Of a stretch of 45,472 bases of DNA, positions 7,278 to 15,706 are shown piece after piece. The first letter of the stretch is position 1; every line of letters starts with the position of its first letter. The stretch is from Rhodobacter maris (GTDB lineage: Bacteria > Pseudomonadota > Alphaproteobacteria > Rhodobacterales > Rhodobacteraceae), in NCBI RefSeq assembly GCF_900217815.1, contig NZ_OBMT01000014.1, forward strand, positions 1 through 45,472, in the 5' to 3' direction. Below the pieces are notes generated by a model that was given only the letters and a program-made list of their open reading frames with translations, was not told where the DNA came from and searched no databases. A program made the position numbers and the translations under genes.

Positions 7278-8555
7278 TCAGAACTTCCGGCTCCAGCCTA
7301 TTGCGGCCGAGACTTGATGCATCTTCAACGTGATCGTGCTCGCCGCCGTGCTCGCCGGGGTGCGTTCGTAGCCCGACACCGTGTTCGCCATCACATAGCT
7401 GATCGAGAAATCGAGCCGGTCGCGTTCGTTGAGCCGCTTCGTGCCGCCGAGGCTGAAATGATCCTCCACCACGCCCGGCGCAAAGACGTTGAACATCGCA
7501 TCTTCCGATCGCACCGGGTTTGAGGCATGGGCATAGCCCGCGCGCCAGGTCATGCTGGGCGAGTGCTGCCATTCCGCGCCGATCCGGATCACCTCGACAT
7601 CGCGCCAGCCAAAACCCGGCCCGCCCGCGCTGCCCAAGGGCAAGAGCCCGAGCGTGGTCGAGGTATTCCCCACCGCGGGCACGTCGCTGTAAAAGATCTT
7701 CTGGTAATCGGCGAGCAGGGTGACCGTGGGGCTCGCGTGCAAGGCCACCCCCAGAGCCACTGCAGCGGGAATGTCGAATTCGCCGGCATTCTCGAACAGG
7801 CCCGCGTAATTGTCGAACTTGCTCATGTTGAATTTGGTCTGCCCGGTGAGGCCGAGCGTGACCTGCGGGCTCAGGTCGTATTGTATCCCGGCGCGCAGGC
7901 CGAGGCCCCAGGAAAGCTCGTGCTTGCCCCCTGTCATATGCGCGGGGTCGCTCGAATAGGCGGCAAAAGAGGAAATCCCGCGGGCGGCAAAACTCTGCAC
8001 CGCGAGTGTTGGCGCGATCCCCCAACTGAAGGCGCCCGTTTTCTTCGCATAGGTGGTGGAAACGAAGAGCTGGGTCAGATCCACCCCCGCCTTGCCATCG
8101 CAGAAGATGCCGGTGAAGGGGCCGCAATTGGCATTCGCGATATTGGGGTAGGAGGTGTTCATCCCCCCGTTGCCATAAACCGCGAGGTTGAGCACCGCCC
8201 CGTTCGCCAGCGGGTGGTTATAGGCAAAATTCGGGATCGCGAAGAGATCGTGGCCGCTTTTCACCGTGGTATTGGCGGGCAGCATTGCCGTGGCCCCGGT
8301 GCTGAACTCCCGGCTCGGCGCGAACAGCTCAAGCCCGAAATTCAGCTCATGGCCGACCGAGGCGACCGAGGCCGGGTTGATCGCCCCCGACATCGCATCT
8401 TGCGAAAAGGCAACGCCGGTCCCGGCGAGGCCGCGCTGGGCCGTGCCATAGCCGAGCGCGAAATACCCCTCGGTGGCACTGGACGTGCTGGGCAGTCCGG
8501 CCGTCAGGCACAGAACTGCCAGCCCCGCAAAGCGGGGTTGTGCAGAAAACATCAT
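7278..8555 (-). CDS. FadL/TodX family outer-membrane transport protein
   Basis: A 425-residue outer-membrane beta-barrel that passes long-chain fatty acids or other hydrophobic compounds into the periplasm. It has a signal peptide (residues 1 to about 28, ending near SSA), the FadL N-terminal hatch pattern RGLAGTGVAFSQDAMSGAIN with NPAS, and a C-terminal phenylalanine (GWSRKF) as barrels require. The start at 8555 follows GGGAGGGAGCC; a second ATG at 8552 is adjacent. An A+T-rich island at 8659-8689 lies upstream and may be a regulatory region shared with rimO. Confidence 0.92.
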   Translation of the reverse strand: MMFSAQPRFAGLAVLCLTAGLPSTSSATEGYFALGYGTAQRGLAGTGVAFSQDAMSGAINPASVASVGHELNFGLELFAPSREFSTGATAMLPANTTVKSGHDLFAIPNFAYNHPLANGAVLNLAVYGNGGMNTSYPNIANANCGPFTGIFCDGKAGVDLTQLFVSTTYAKKTGAFSWGIAPTLAVQSFAARGISSFAAYSSDPAHMTGGKHELSWGLGLRAGIQYDLSPQVTLGLTGQTKFNMSKFDNYAGLFENAGEFDIPAAVALGVALHASPTVTLLADYQKIFYSDVPAVGNTSTTLGLLPLGSAGGPGFGWRDVEVIRIGAEWQHSPSMTWRAGYAHASNPVRSEDAMFNVFAPGVVEDHFSLGGTKRLNERDRLDFSISYVMANTVSGYERTPASTAASTITLKMHQVSAAIGWSRKF

Positions 8556-8658
8556 GGCTCCCTCCCTGAGCGCCAAAGGCCCCGCGTCTCCCGAACGCGG
8601 CCCCGGCATCGCCCGCCCTTTTGGGGCAGGGCGCGGCGAGGGTAACAATTCCGTGCCC

Positions 8659-8689
8659 AAAATCATATATGTAATTTTAATAGACTAAT
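8659..8689. promoter_or_regulatory. A+T-rich island between fadL and rimO
   Basis: About 31 bases here are nearly all A and T, centred on CATATATG, in otherwise G+C-rich DNA between two divergent genes. It contains TATGAT on the minus strand. It could hold promoter elements or an operator for fadL, but no full consensus is visible. Confidence 0.35.
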
Positions 8690-8760
8690 CGCGCTGGTTC
8701 GGGAGCAGGGCGCCATCTCGGCGCTTCCCGCCGCCCCCCAAGGCGGTGTATAGCGCTCCC

Positions 8761-10155
8761 ATGAGCCAGAACCCGCCCGACCTCCGCCCCGATCTTGCGC
8801 CGCAGGCGCGCTTTTCCGATGCGCCCCGCCCCGGCCAGCCGATGATCGGCATGGTTTCGCTGGGCTGCCCCAAAGCATTGGTGGACAGCGAGCGCATTTT
8901 GACCCGGTTGCGCGCCGAGGGTTATGCGATCTCCCCCTCCTATCAGGGGGCGGAAGCGGTGATCGTGAACACCTGCGGGTTTCTGGACAGCGCCAAGGCG
9001 GAGAGCCTTGAGGCGATCGGCGAGGCGCTCGCGGAAAACGGCAAGGTGATCGTGACGGGCTGCCTTGGTGCCGAACCCGAGTTCATCACCGGGGTGCATC
9101 CCAAGGTGCTGGCGGTGACCGGGCCCGAGCAATACGAGCAGGTGCTCGACGCCGTGCATCTGGCGGCGCCGCCAAAGCCCGACCCGTTCGTTGATCTGCT
9201 GCCGCCGACGGGGGTGAAGCTGACGCCGCGCCATTTCAGCTATCTGAAAATCTCCGAGGGTTGCAACCACGCCTGCAAGTTCTGCATCATCCCCGACATG
9301 CGCGGCAAGCTGGTGAGCCGGCCGGCCCATGCGGTGCTGCGCGAGGCGGAAAAGCTTCTGGAGGCGGGCGTGCGCGAGCTTCTGGTGATCTCGCAAGATA
9401 CCTCTGCCTATGGCCTTGATCGCCGCCATGAGGCGAGCCCCTGGAAGGGGGCGGAGGTACGTGCCCATATCACCGACCTTGCACGGGAGCTCGGAAGGCT
9501 CGCCCAGCCCTCGGGCGCCTGGGTGCGGCTTCATTACGTCTACCCCTATCCGCATGTGCGCGAGCTCATTCCGCTGATGGCGGATGGCTTGGTGCTGCCC
9601 TATCTCGACATTCCATTCCAGCACGCTCACCCGGAAACGCTCAAGCGCATGGCGCGCCCCGCGGCCTCGGCCAAAACGCTCGACGAGATCGCCGCCTGGC
9701 GTGCCGATTGCCCCGAGATCGTGCTGCGCTCCACCTTCATCGTTGGCTATCCCGGCGAGACGGAGGCGGAGTTCCAGTTTCTGCTCGACTGGATGGAGGA
9801 GGCGCAACTCGACCGGGTTGGCTGCTTCCAGTATGAAAACGTCAAGGGCGCGCGCTCGAACGACCTGCCCGGCCATATCGCGCCCGAGCTGAAGCAGGAG
9901 CGCTGGGAGCGCTTCATGGAAAAGGCGCAGGCGATTTCCGAGGCAAAACTGGCGGAAAAAGTAGGGACGCTGCAACAGGTGCTCGTCGATGCCGTCGATG
10001 CCGAGGGCGCCACCTGCCGCACCCGCGCCGATGCCCCCGAGATCGACGGCAACCTCTTCATCGACGAGGGCTTCGAGGGGCTGGCGCCGGGCGACATGGT
10101 GACGGTCGAGGTCGAGGAGGCTTCGGATTACGACCTCTGGGGGCGGCTTGTCTGA
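8761..10155 (+). CDS. rimO: Ribosomal protein S12 methylthiotransferase
   Basis: A 464-residue radical-SAM enzyme that adds a methylthio group to an aspartate of ribosomal protein S12. The N-terminal UPF0004 domain carries cluster cysteines in [23 protein letters not shown] and TGCLGAE. The radical-SAM motif is CNHACKFC, and a C-terminal TRAM domain follows. The ATG at 8761 gives the expected N-terminus (a GTG at 8746 is also in frame). No Shine-Dalgarno is seen, and a TATAGC box lies only six bases upstream, so a leaderless mRNA is possible. Confidence 0.95.
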   Translation: MSQNPPDLRPDLAPQARFSDAPRPGQPMIGMVSLGCPKALVDSERILTRLRAEGYAISPSYQGAEAVIVNTCGFLDSAKAESLEAIGEALAENGKVIVTGCLGAEPEFITGVHPKVLAVTGPEQYEQVLDAVHLAAPPKPDPFVDLLPPTGVKLTPRHFSYLKISEGCNHACKFCIIPDMRGKLVSRPAHAVLREAEKLLEAGVRELLVISQDTSAYGLDRRHEASPWKGAEVRAHITDLARELGRLAQPSGAWVRLHYVYPYPHVRELIPLMADGLVLPYLDIPFQHAHPETLKRMARPAASAKTLDEIAAWRADCPEIVLRSTFIVGYPGETEAEFQFLLDWMEEAQLDRVGCFQYENVKGARSNDLPGHIAPELKQERWERFMEKAQAISEAKLAEKVGTLQQVLVDAVDAEGATCRTRADAPEIDGNLFIDEGFEGLAPGDMVTVEVEEASDYDLWGRLV

Positions 10156-10199
10156 CCCTCGCGATGCCCCCCCGCGCCAGAATGTCTCGCGTAATTTTC

Positions 10200-10228
10200 T
10201 TGCTTTTCTCCCGTTCCGGCTGCATATC
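10200..10228 (+). promoter_or_regulatory. Candidate cold-shock gene promoter
   Basis: TTGCTT (10200-10205) and CATATC (10223-10228) are 17 bases apart. If used, the cold-shock mRNA would have a leader of about 110 bases, a common feature of such genes. The match is moderate. Confidence 0.35.
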
Positions 10229-10346
10229 GTGAACGCGCAACGCGCTAGCTCGACGACCTGCTTCCTTTCGGCTTCAGTTCTCGATCGTGACGTGACTGAG
10301 CCGGGCCGCCGCAATCTCGCGGGCGGCATGACAAAGGAGAAAACGG

Positions 10347-10553
10347 ATGGCCAACGGCACCGTGAAATGGTTCAACCAGACCAAAGGCTTCGGCTTCATC
10401 GCCCCGGCGACGGGCGGCAAGGACGTGTTCGTCCACATCTCGGCGGTGGAACGCGCCGGCCTGCGTGGCCTCAATGATGGCCAGGCGGTGACCTTCGATC
10501 TCGAAAAAGGCCGCGACGGCCGCGAATCGGCGATCAACCTCGCCCTCGCCTGA
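10347..10553 (+). CDS. cspA: Cold-shock domain protein
   Basis: A 68-residue single cold-shock domain that binds single-stranded RNA/DNA and loosens mRNA structure. It begins MANGTVKWFNQTKGFGFI (RNP1 KGFGFI) and contains RNP2 VFVHIS. AAAGGAGAAAACGG precedes the ATG, an excellent ribosome site. A strong terminator follows at 10581-10607, so the gene is monocistronic. The 191-base 5' gap could form a regulatory leader. Which csp paralogue it is cannot be told, so the symbol is generic. Confidence 0.95.
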   Translation: MANGTVKWFNQTKGFGFIAPATGGKDVFVHISAVERAGLRGLNDGQAVTFDLEKGRDGRESAINLALA

Positions 10554-10580
10554 GATCTTCGGATCCATTGGAATTTGAAA

Positions 10581-10607
10581 CGCGGCCTCCCCGGGGGCCG
10601 CGTTTTT
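10581..10607 (+). terminator. Rho-independent terminator of the cold-shock gene
   Basis: CGCGGCC (10581-10587) pairs with GGCCGCG (10596-10602), followed directly by TTTTT. It is 27 bases after the stop codon. Confidence 0.85.
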
Positions 10608-10616
10608 CGTTTCGGC

Positions 10617-11378
10617 TCAGCTTAAACCTTCGGTGTCGATATGCACCACCGTGCCGCAATGCTTGCAATGGACCGCATCGGCATCATGCAGCTTCAACCC
10701 GCAGGTCGGGCATTCATGGCGCACCTTCACCGGGCGGAAGAGCACCTGCGCGAGGCGCAAAAACAGCGTGACACCAAAGATCATCACCGCAACGGAGAGC
10801 AGCCGCCCCGAGGTGCCCTGCAAAGTGATGTCGCCAAAGCCCGTCGTGGTCAGCGTGGTGACGGTGAAGTAAAGCGCATCGGCATAATTCTGGATCTGCG
10901 GATTGGCGGGAAATTGGGTGGCATAGATCAACCCGGTCATCACGAAGAGAAAGACGGCCAAGTTGATCGTGGCGAGGATCACCGCCTCGTTGCGGCGAAA
11001 CAGCGGGAAATCCTGCCGCAGGCGCGAGAGCATCTGATAGGCGTGGAGCAGCCTGAGCGTGCGCAGCACCCGCAAAAAGCCAAAGCTCTCCCCGGCGATG
11101 GGGGCCAGGAAGGAAACCAGCGCCACCAGATCGGCCCAGGTGGAGAACCGCGCCCAGAACAGCCATTTGCGCGGCTCAATGGCAAAGCGCGCCAGAAAGT
11201 CGGCCACGATCCCCACACCGATCACCGCGTCGATGGCTTCGATCAACGCGGTAGGCGCAAAGAACGAGGTGGCGATGACGAAGAGGATCGTCACGAGGTC
11301 AAAGCCCAAAAGCGCATAGCGGAACGCCTGCGCGCGTTTCGAGCGGCCGAGGTAGAGCTGTTTCAGAGTTCTGAGCAT
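10617..11378 (-). CDS. Voltage-gated potassium channel-like protein with C-terminal zinc ribbon
   Basis: A 253-residue membrane protein with six hydrophobic segments. An S4-like helix has regularly spaced arginines (R103, R106, R109 in LRVLRTLRLL). The pore loop TTTGFGDI (about residues 177-184) matches a potassium selectivity filter with GFG in place of the commoner GYG. After the last helix come four cysteines (C223, C226, C238, C241: CPTC and CKHC), a small zinc ribbon in the cytosol. GGAGGTGCGG sets the ATG at 11378; a longer start is unlikely. It is monocistronic and convergent with the cold-shock gene. Substrate and gating are inferred from the family. Confidence 0.85.
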   Translation of the reverse strand: MLRTLKQLYLGRSKRAQAFRYALLGFDLVTILFVIATSFFAPTALIEAIDAVIGVGIVADFLARFAIEPRKWLFWARFSTWADLVALVSFLAPIAGESFGFLRVLRTLRLLHAYQMLSRLRQDFPLFRRNEAVILATINLAVFLFVMTGLIYATQFPANPQIQNYADALYFTVTTLTTTGFGDITLQGTSGRLLSVAVMIFGVTLFLRLAQVLFRPVKVRHECPTCGLKLHDADAVHCKHCGTVVHIDTEGLS

Positions 11379-11500
11379 CCGCACCTCCGCAATCAGGCTA
11401 AAACAGCCTTCCCGCCTTGCCAACTGCGCCCTTCCGCCCCTTCCCCCGCGCGCCCATTTCCCCTATCTAGCCACCAAACCCCCATTCCAAAGGTGCGCGC

Positions 11501-13156
11501 ATGGCTTCCTATCAATATGTCTACCACATGGATGGTGTCTCCAAGACCTATCCGGGTGGCAAGAAATGCTTCGAAAACATCCGCCTCAACTTCCTGCCCG
11601 GGGTGAAGATCGGGGTCGTGGGGGTCAACGGCGCCGGTAAATCGACGCTTCTGCGCATCATGGCCGGGATCGACAAGGATTTCACCGGCGAGGCCTGGGC
11701 GGCAAAAGGGGCGAAAGTGGGCTACCTGCCGCAGGAGCCGCAGCTCGACGAGAGCTTGAGTGTGCGAGAAAACGTCATGCTCGGCGTGGCCGAGAAAACC
11801 GCAAAGCTCGCGCGTTACAATGAACTCGCGATGAACTACTCGGACGAGACCGCCGAGGAAATGGCGACCCTGCAAGACGAGATCGATTCCGAGAACCTCT
11901 GGGATCTCGACAGCCAGATCGACGTGGCGATGGAAGCGCTGCGCTGCCCGGCGGACGATGCCAATGTGGCGACCCTTTCCGGCGGCGAGCGGCGCCGGGT
12001 GGCGCTGTGCAAGCTGCTCCTTGAAGCGCCCGACATGCTGCTTCTCGACGAACCGACCAACCACCTTGATGCCGAAACCATCGCCTGGCTGCAAAAGCAC
12101 CTGATCGAGTACAAGGGCACGATCCTGATCGTTACCCACGACCGCTACTTCCTCGATGACATCACCGGCTGGATCCTCGAGCTCGACCGGGGCCGCGGCA
12201 TCCCCTATGAGGGCAACTATTCGGCCTGGCTTGAGCAGAAAGCCAAGCGCCTCGAGCAGGAAAGCCGCGAGGACAAAGCCAAGCAAAAAGTGCTGGCGAA
12301 GGAACTCGAATGGATCCGCGCCGGCGCCAAGGCGCGTCAGGCCAAATCGAAAGCCCGGATCCAGGCCTATGAAAAAATGGCCGACCAGTCCGAGCGCGAC
12401 CGGATCTCGACCGCGCAGATCATCATCCCGAACGGGCCGCGCCTTGGCGGCAAGGTGATCGAGGTCGAGGGGCTCGCCAAGCATTATGCCGACCGCCAGC
12501 TGATCGAAGGGCTCGATTTCACCATCCCGCCGGGCGCGATTGTCGGCGTGATCGGCCCGAACGGCGCCGGGAAATCGACGCTCTTTCGCATGATCACCGG
12601 GCAAGAGAGCCCCGATGCAGGTACGATCACCCTGGGCGACACGGTGAAGCTTGCCTATGTCGACCAGTCGCGCGACGCGCTTGATGCGAACAAGACCGTC
12701 TGGGAAGAGATTTCCGGCGGGGCGGAGATGATCGAGCTTGGCGATGCGCAGGTGAACTCGCGCGCTTACTGTGGTGCTTTCAACTTCAAGGGCGGTGACC
12801 AGCAGAAGAAGGTGGGGCTCCTTTCGGGCGGCGAGCGCAACCGCGTGCATATGGCGAAGCTGCTGAAATCGGGCGGCAACGTGCTGCTCCTCGACGAACC
12901 GACGAACGACCTTGACGTGGAAACGCTGCAGGCGCTTGAAGCGGCGATCGAAGATTTCGCGGGCTGCGCGATCATCATCAGCCACGACCGCTTCTTCCTC
13001 GACCGGCTTTGCACTCATATCCTCGCGTTTGAAGGCGAAGCACAGGTGGAATTCTTCGAGGGCAACTTCGAGGATTACGAGGAAGACAAGATCCGCCGCC
13101 TCGGCCCGGATGCGGTGGAGCCGAAGCGGGTGAAATACAAGAAGTTCACGCGCTAA
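11501..13156 (+). CDS. ettA: Energy-dependent translational throttle protein (ABC-F ATPase)
   Basis: A 551-residue soluble protein with two ABC ATPase domains that binds the ribosomal E site and tunes the start of elongation to ATP/ADP level. Walker A motifs are GVNGAGKST (41-49) and GPNGAGKST. Signatures are LSGGERRRV and LSGGERNRV, and the switch histidines are in THDRYFLD and SHDRFFLD. The interdomain linker (KAKQKVLAKELEWIRAGAKA) and the C-terminus ending KRVKYKKFTR are typical of EttA rather than Uup or other ABC-F proteins. A terminator follows at 13179. Confidence 0.95.
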   Translation: MASYQYVYHMDGVSKTYPGGKKCFENIRLNFLPGVKIGVVGVNGAGKSTLLRIMAGIDKDFTGEAWAAKGAKVGYLPQEPQLDESLSVRENVMLGVAEKTAKLARYNELAMNYSDETAEEMATLQDEIDSENLWDLDSQIDVAMEALRCPADDANVATLSGGERRRVALCKLLLEAPDMLLLDEPTNHLDAETIAWLQKHLIEYKGTILIVTHDRYFLDDITGWILELDRGRGIPYEGNYSAWLEQKAKRLEQESREDKAKQKVLAKELEWIRAGAKARQAKSKARIQAYEKMADQSERDRISTAQIIIPNGPRLGGKVIEVEGLAKHYADRQLIEGLDFTIPPGAIVGVIGPNGAGKSTLFRMITGQESPDAGTITLGDTVKLAYVDQSRDALDANKTVWEEISGGAEMIELGDAQVNSRAYCGAFNFKGGDQQKKVGLLSGGERNRVHMAKLLKSGGNVLLLDEPTNDLDVETLQALEAAIEDFAGCAIIISHDRFFLDRLCTHILAFEGEAQVEFFEGNFEDYEEDKIRRLGPDAVEPKRVKYKKFTR

Positions 13157-13178
13157 ACACCGGTATGACGGGATCGCG

Positions 13179-13208
13179 AAAGCCGCGAGGGGAACCCTTC
13201 GCGGCTTT
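13179..13208 (+). terminator. Terminator-like hairpin after ettA
   Basis: AAAGCCGCGA (13179-13188) pairs perfectly with TCGCGGCTTT (13199-13208); the inner GGGG/CCC can extend it. The T run is short and part of the stem. Confidence 0.7.
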
Positions 13209-13247
13209 ATGCGTTTGGAAGGTGAGATTAGCTCAGGGAGAGACTCG

Positions 13248-13385
13248 ATGACCAAGATCGCCATTCCGCTGCTCGCCATTTTCGCGCTGACCGCTTGTGA
13301 AACGGTCAAGGGCGCTGGCCGCGACATGCAAGCTGCCGGGGCTGCGGTGACGACCGAAGCCGCCGAAACTCAGAGCGAGATGTAA
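13248..13385 (+). CDS. Entericidin A/B-like small lipoprotein
   Basis: A 45-residue protein with a short signal peptide ending in the lipobox LTAC (Cys17). A conserved-looking tail follows: CETVKGAGRDMQAAG, then a polar end. This is the entericidin A/B pattern (E/K-T-V/I-x-G-x-G-x-D-x-x-x-A-G). It would be lipidated and anchored in the envelope. Entericidins were described as a toxin/antidote pair in enterobacteria, but the role of the lone alphaproteobacterial forms is not settled. AGGGAG about ten bases upstream sets the start, and terminators on both sides make it an independent transcription unit. Confidence 0.88.
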   Translation: MTKIAIPLLAIFALTACETVKGAGRDMQAAGAAVTTEAAETQSEM

Positions 13386-13408
13386 CCCCATTTATCTGGA
13401 CGCGTGAT

Positions 13409-13436
13409 GCCCCGGCGGCTTTGAGCCGGGGCTTTT
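13409..13436 (+). terminator. Rho-independent terminator after the entericidin-like gene
   Basis: GCCCCGGC (13409-13416) pairs with GCCGGGGC (13425-13432), followed by TTTTCTCGTTT. Confidence 0.85.
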
Positions 13437-13568
13437 CTCGTTTCGCAATCGTCGGTGGATATTGTTTTGTCGGCTTGAGTCCGGGGTATTTGATATGAAT
13501 GGATTGTATCGGAAGAGCCGGAGCCCGCGGTCATCGCGTACCGTCAGATTGATATGGATGAACAGGTC

Positions 13569-13883
13569 ATGACGCCCCTCACTCGCATTCTCACCACTTT
13601 GCCCGATGAAGCCTCTGCCCTCGCGCTCGGGCGGGCGCTTGTTCAGGCGCGGCTTGTGGCTTGCGCCAATGTCGGCGCGCATCTGACTTCGCTTTATACT
13701 TGGGACGGCAAGGCGGAGGAGGCGGCGGAAGTGCAGCTCTGGCTGAAAACCACGCCTGCGCGGGCTGCAGAGGCCGTGGCCGAGATCGAGCGGCTGCATC
13801 CCTATGACTGCCCGATGATCCTCACCGATACGGTCGCGGCAAACCCCGCCTACCTCGCCTGGGCGGAAGCGCAGACCCGTTAA
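13569..13883 (+). CDS. cutA: Divalent-cation tolerance protein CutA
   Basis: A small trimeric cytosolic protein (104 residues from this start) linked to copper and divalent-metal tolerance; its biochemical role is uncertain. Family features visible are TTLPDEASALALGRALVQAR, LVACANV, SLYTWDGKAEEAAEVQL and HPYDCPMIL. Two starts are possible: the ATG at 13554 would add five residues, while 13569 gives the usual N-terminus (MTPLTRILTTLP) and has AGGTC close upstream. I favour 13569. It is monocistronic. Confidence 0.92.
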   Translation: MTPLTRILTTLPDEASALALGRALVQARLVACANVGAHLTSLYTWDGKAEEAAEVQLWLKTTPARAAEAVAEIERLHPYDCPMILTDTVAANPAYLAWAEAQTR

Positions 13884-13918
13884 AGCGTTCCCCGGCGCGT
13901 TGGGGTGCACAATCCCCC

Positions 13919-13947
13919 TTGATCGGGCGCGGCTTTCGCCGTATCCC
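13919..13947 (+). promoter_or_regulatory. Candidate promoter for rplS-rpmE
   Basis: TTGATC (13919-13924) and TATCCC (13942-13947) are separated by 17 bases. The -10 is a partial match. It implies a leader of about 200 bases before rplS. Confidence 0.4.
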
Positions 13948-14120
13948 GCGCGGGTCCGGACCGGAATCGGCCCTCGGACCCTTACCCTGTTGCCTGTGGC
14001 CGCCTGCTTCGGTGGCCGCGTGAGGGCCTCAGGGAAGGTTGGCACAAGACGATCTGATCCTCCGGCGGGCGCCTCATGGCGGACTCGATTGAAGACCGGA
14101 GCTCTCGGGCGGCATCACCT

Positions 14121-14138
14121 TTGCGGAACAAACCGCAA
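14121..14138 (+). promoter_or_regulatory. Stem-loop in the rplS leader
   Basis: TTGCGG (14121-14126) pairs with CCGCAA (14133-14138), ending six bases before the rplS ribosome site AAAGGA (14145-14150). Ribosomal-protein mRNAs often carry leader structures for feedback control. Whether this is one is inference. Confidence 0.35.
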
Positions 14139-14156
14139 GCAACGAAAGGACATGCG

Positions 14157-14531
14157 ATGAACCTGATCGCACAACTCGAGGCGGAACAGATCGCCGCGCT
14201 CGGCAAGACGATCCCGGATTTCAAGGCTGGCGACACCCTGCGCGTCGGCTACAAGGTGACCGAAGGCACGCGCTCGCGGGTGCAGATGTATGAAGGCGTG
14301 TGCATCGCGCGCAAGGGTGGCGCGACCATCGCCGCCTCCTTCACCGTGCGCAAGATCTCGTTCGGCGAAGGCGTGGAACGCGTGTTCCCGCTCTACTCGA
14401 CCAACATCGACAGCATCGAAGTGGTGCGTCGTGGTCGTGTCCGCCGCGCGAAACTCTACTACCTGCGCGCCCGCCGTGGCAAATCGGCCCGGATCGCCGA
14501 AGTCACCAACTACAAGCCCAAAGCCGAGTAA
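14157..14531 (+). CDS. rplS: 50S ribosomal protein L19
   Basis: A 124-residue large-subunit protein located at the subunit interface. Typical sequence: [50 protein letters not shown], and the basic end [26 protein letters not shown] with seven bases spacing supports the ATG at 14157; a longer in-frame start at 14076 adds non-conserved sequence. Here it is not next to rimM-trmD, with which it is often grouped. It is followed after 11 bases by rpmE. Confidence 0.97.
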   Translation: MNLIAQLEAEQIAALGKTIPDFKAGDTLRVGYKVTEGTRSRVQMYEGVCIARKGGATIAASFTVRKISFGEGVERVFPLYSTNIDSIEVVRRGRVRRAKLYYLRARRGKSARIAEVTNYKPKAE

Positions 14532-14542
14532 GGAGCGGATCG

Positions 14543-14764
14543 ATGAAAGCCGATACCCATCCCAAATATCACTTCATCACCGTCAAGATGACCGATGGCA
14601 GCGAGTATCAGACCCGCTCCACCTGGGGCAAGGAAGGCGACGTGATGGCGCTCGACATCGACCCGCTCGCGCACCCGGCCTGGACCGGCGGCTCGGCCAA
14701 GCTGATGGACACCGGCGGGCGTGTGTCGAAGTTCAAGAACAAATACGCTGGCCTCGGCTTCTGA
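14543..14764 (+). CDS. rpmE: 50S ribosomal protein L31, cysteine-free form
   Basis: A 73-residue ribosomal protein. It reads [30 protein letters not shown] and HPAWTGG, and ends [11 protein letters not shown]. It has no cysteine, so it is the zinc-independent type usual in alphaproteobacteria. AAGGAGCGG precedes the ATG. It shares a transcript with rplS and ends at the terminator 14791-14813. Confidence 0.96.
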   Translation: MKADTHPKYHFITVKMTDGSEYQTRSTWGKEGDVMALDIDPLAHPAWTGGSAKLMDTGGRVSKFKNKYAGLGF

Positions 14765-14790
14765 GCCTGAGCACAGCACCGGATGTGAGA

Positions 14791-14813
14791 GGGGCGCCGT
14801 TGGCGCCCCTTTT
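14791..14813 (+). terminator. Rho-independent terminator of rplS-rpmE
   Basis: GGGGCGCC (14791-14798) pairs with GGCGCCCC (14802-14809) across a three-base loop, followed by TTTTC. Confidence 0.85.
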
Positions 14814-14923
14814 CGCTTCCGCCGGCCAAAGCGACCCGCCGGGGGCGAACTTGCTGCGGAACATGCCGGTGAGAGGGGCGAAACGGCCAGAGACGATCAT
14901 CAAGACGTGTTGGCGCGCCACTC

Positions 14924-14952
14924 TTCCTTCGGCGCGCGCCCCGTCCTATAAA
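14924..14952 (+). promoter_or_regulatory. Candidate promoter of the nonulosonate synthetase operon
   Basis: TATAAA at 14947-14952 is a good -10. The hexamer TTCCTT sits 17 bases upstream (14924-14929) as a poor -35. The rest of 14815-14995 holds no gene I can see. Confidence 0.4.
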
Positions 14953-14995
14953 GCCGCAACTGCCCGCAGGCCCCCGCCACAAGATGGAGTTGCAG

Positions 14996-15706
14996 ATGAT
15001 CCTTGGCCATATCGGCGCCCGCAAGGGCTCGAAAGGGGTTCCGGGCAAGAACTTTCGCTCGCTCTGCGGCAAGCCGCTGATCGATTGGTCGCTTGATCAG
15101 CTTTTTGCCTGCCCTGCCATCGACGCGGTTGTCGTTTCCACCGATGACGAGCGCATTTATGACCATGCCGCTGCCAAGGGCGCACTCGAGATCGGGCTTC
15201 GGCCTGCGCATCTCGCCACGGATGCCGCGCCCAAATGGGGCGTCTGGCAGCATGCGCTTGCGGCTGCGGAGGCCACGCTCGGAGCCCCGGTCGAGGCCTT
15301 TGTCGATCTTGACTGCACCTCGCCGCTGCGCCTGCCCGAAGATCTGGCCGGGGCCATCGCGCTTTTTCAGGCGCAAAAGCCCGACATGGTGATGAGCGTC
15401 TGCGAGGCGCGCAAGAACCCTTACTTCAACCTTGTGGAAGCTGACGAGACTGGCGCGCTCCATGTCTCCAAGCCGCTGCCCGGGGGCGTCTGGTCGCGTC
15501 AGGCGGCGCCGAAGGTCTGGGAGCATGCCGCCTCCACCTATGTGCTCGACAGCGCCTATCTGCGGCGCGCCCAAACCATTTACGAGGGCCGGGTGATCCC
15601 CTTCGAGATGCCGCCCGAACGCTGCCTCGACATCGACAGCCCGTTCGATTTCAAACTTGTCGAGATGCTCATGAGCGAGCGTCTGAACCCGGAGAGCGCC
15701 CAATGA
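14996..15706 (+). CDS. neuA: Acylneuraminate cytidylyltransferase (CMP-nonulosonate synthetase)
   Basis: A 236-residue cytosolic enzyme that activates a nonulosonic acid (sialic, legionaminic or relative) with CTP to its CMP form. The nucleotide-binding signature is GARKGSKGVPGKN (residues 7-19). Then come LIDWSLDQL, VVSTDDERI, FVDLDCTSPLR and, near the end, CLDIDSPFDFKLVE. The start at 14996 has GGAG seven bases upstream; an ATG at 14984 lacks one. It is the first gene of three overlapping genes. NeuA, PtmB/LegF and PseF all belong here, so the exact sugar is not fixed by sequence. Confidence 0.88.
   Translation: MILGHIGARKGSKGVPGKNFRSLCGKPLIDWSLDQLFACPAIDAVVVSTDDERIYDHAAAKGALEIGLRPAHLATDAAPKWGVWQHALAAAEATLGAPVEAFVDLDCTSPLRLPEDLAGAIALFQAQKPDMVMSVCEARKNPYFNLVEADETGALHVSKPLPGGVWSRQAAPKVWEHAASTYVLDSAYLRRAQTIYEGRVIPFEMPPERCLDIDSPFDFKLVEMLMSERLNPESAQ

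Noticed and set aside
8677-10329. A 550-codon minus-strand frame opposite rimO
   Set aside because: It is a mirror frame of a clear rimO gene, with low-complexity, arginine/histidine-rich translation and no family resemblance.
11393-13327. A 644-codon minus-strand frame opposite ettA
   Set aside because: Mirror frame of ettA in G+C-rich DNA; no domain and no ribosome site.
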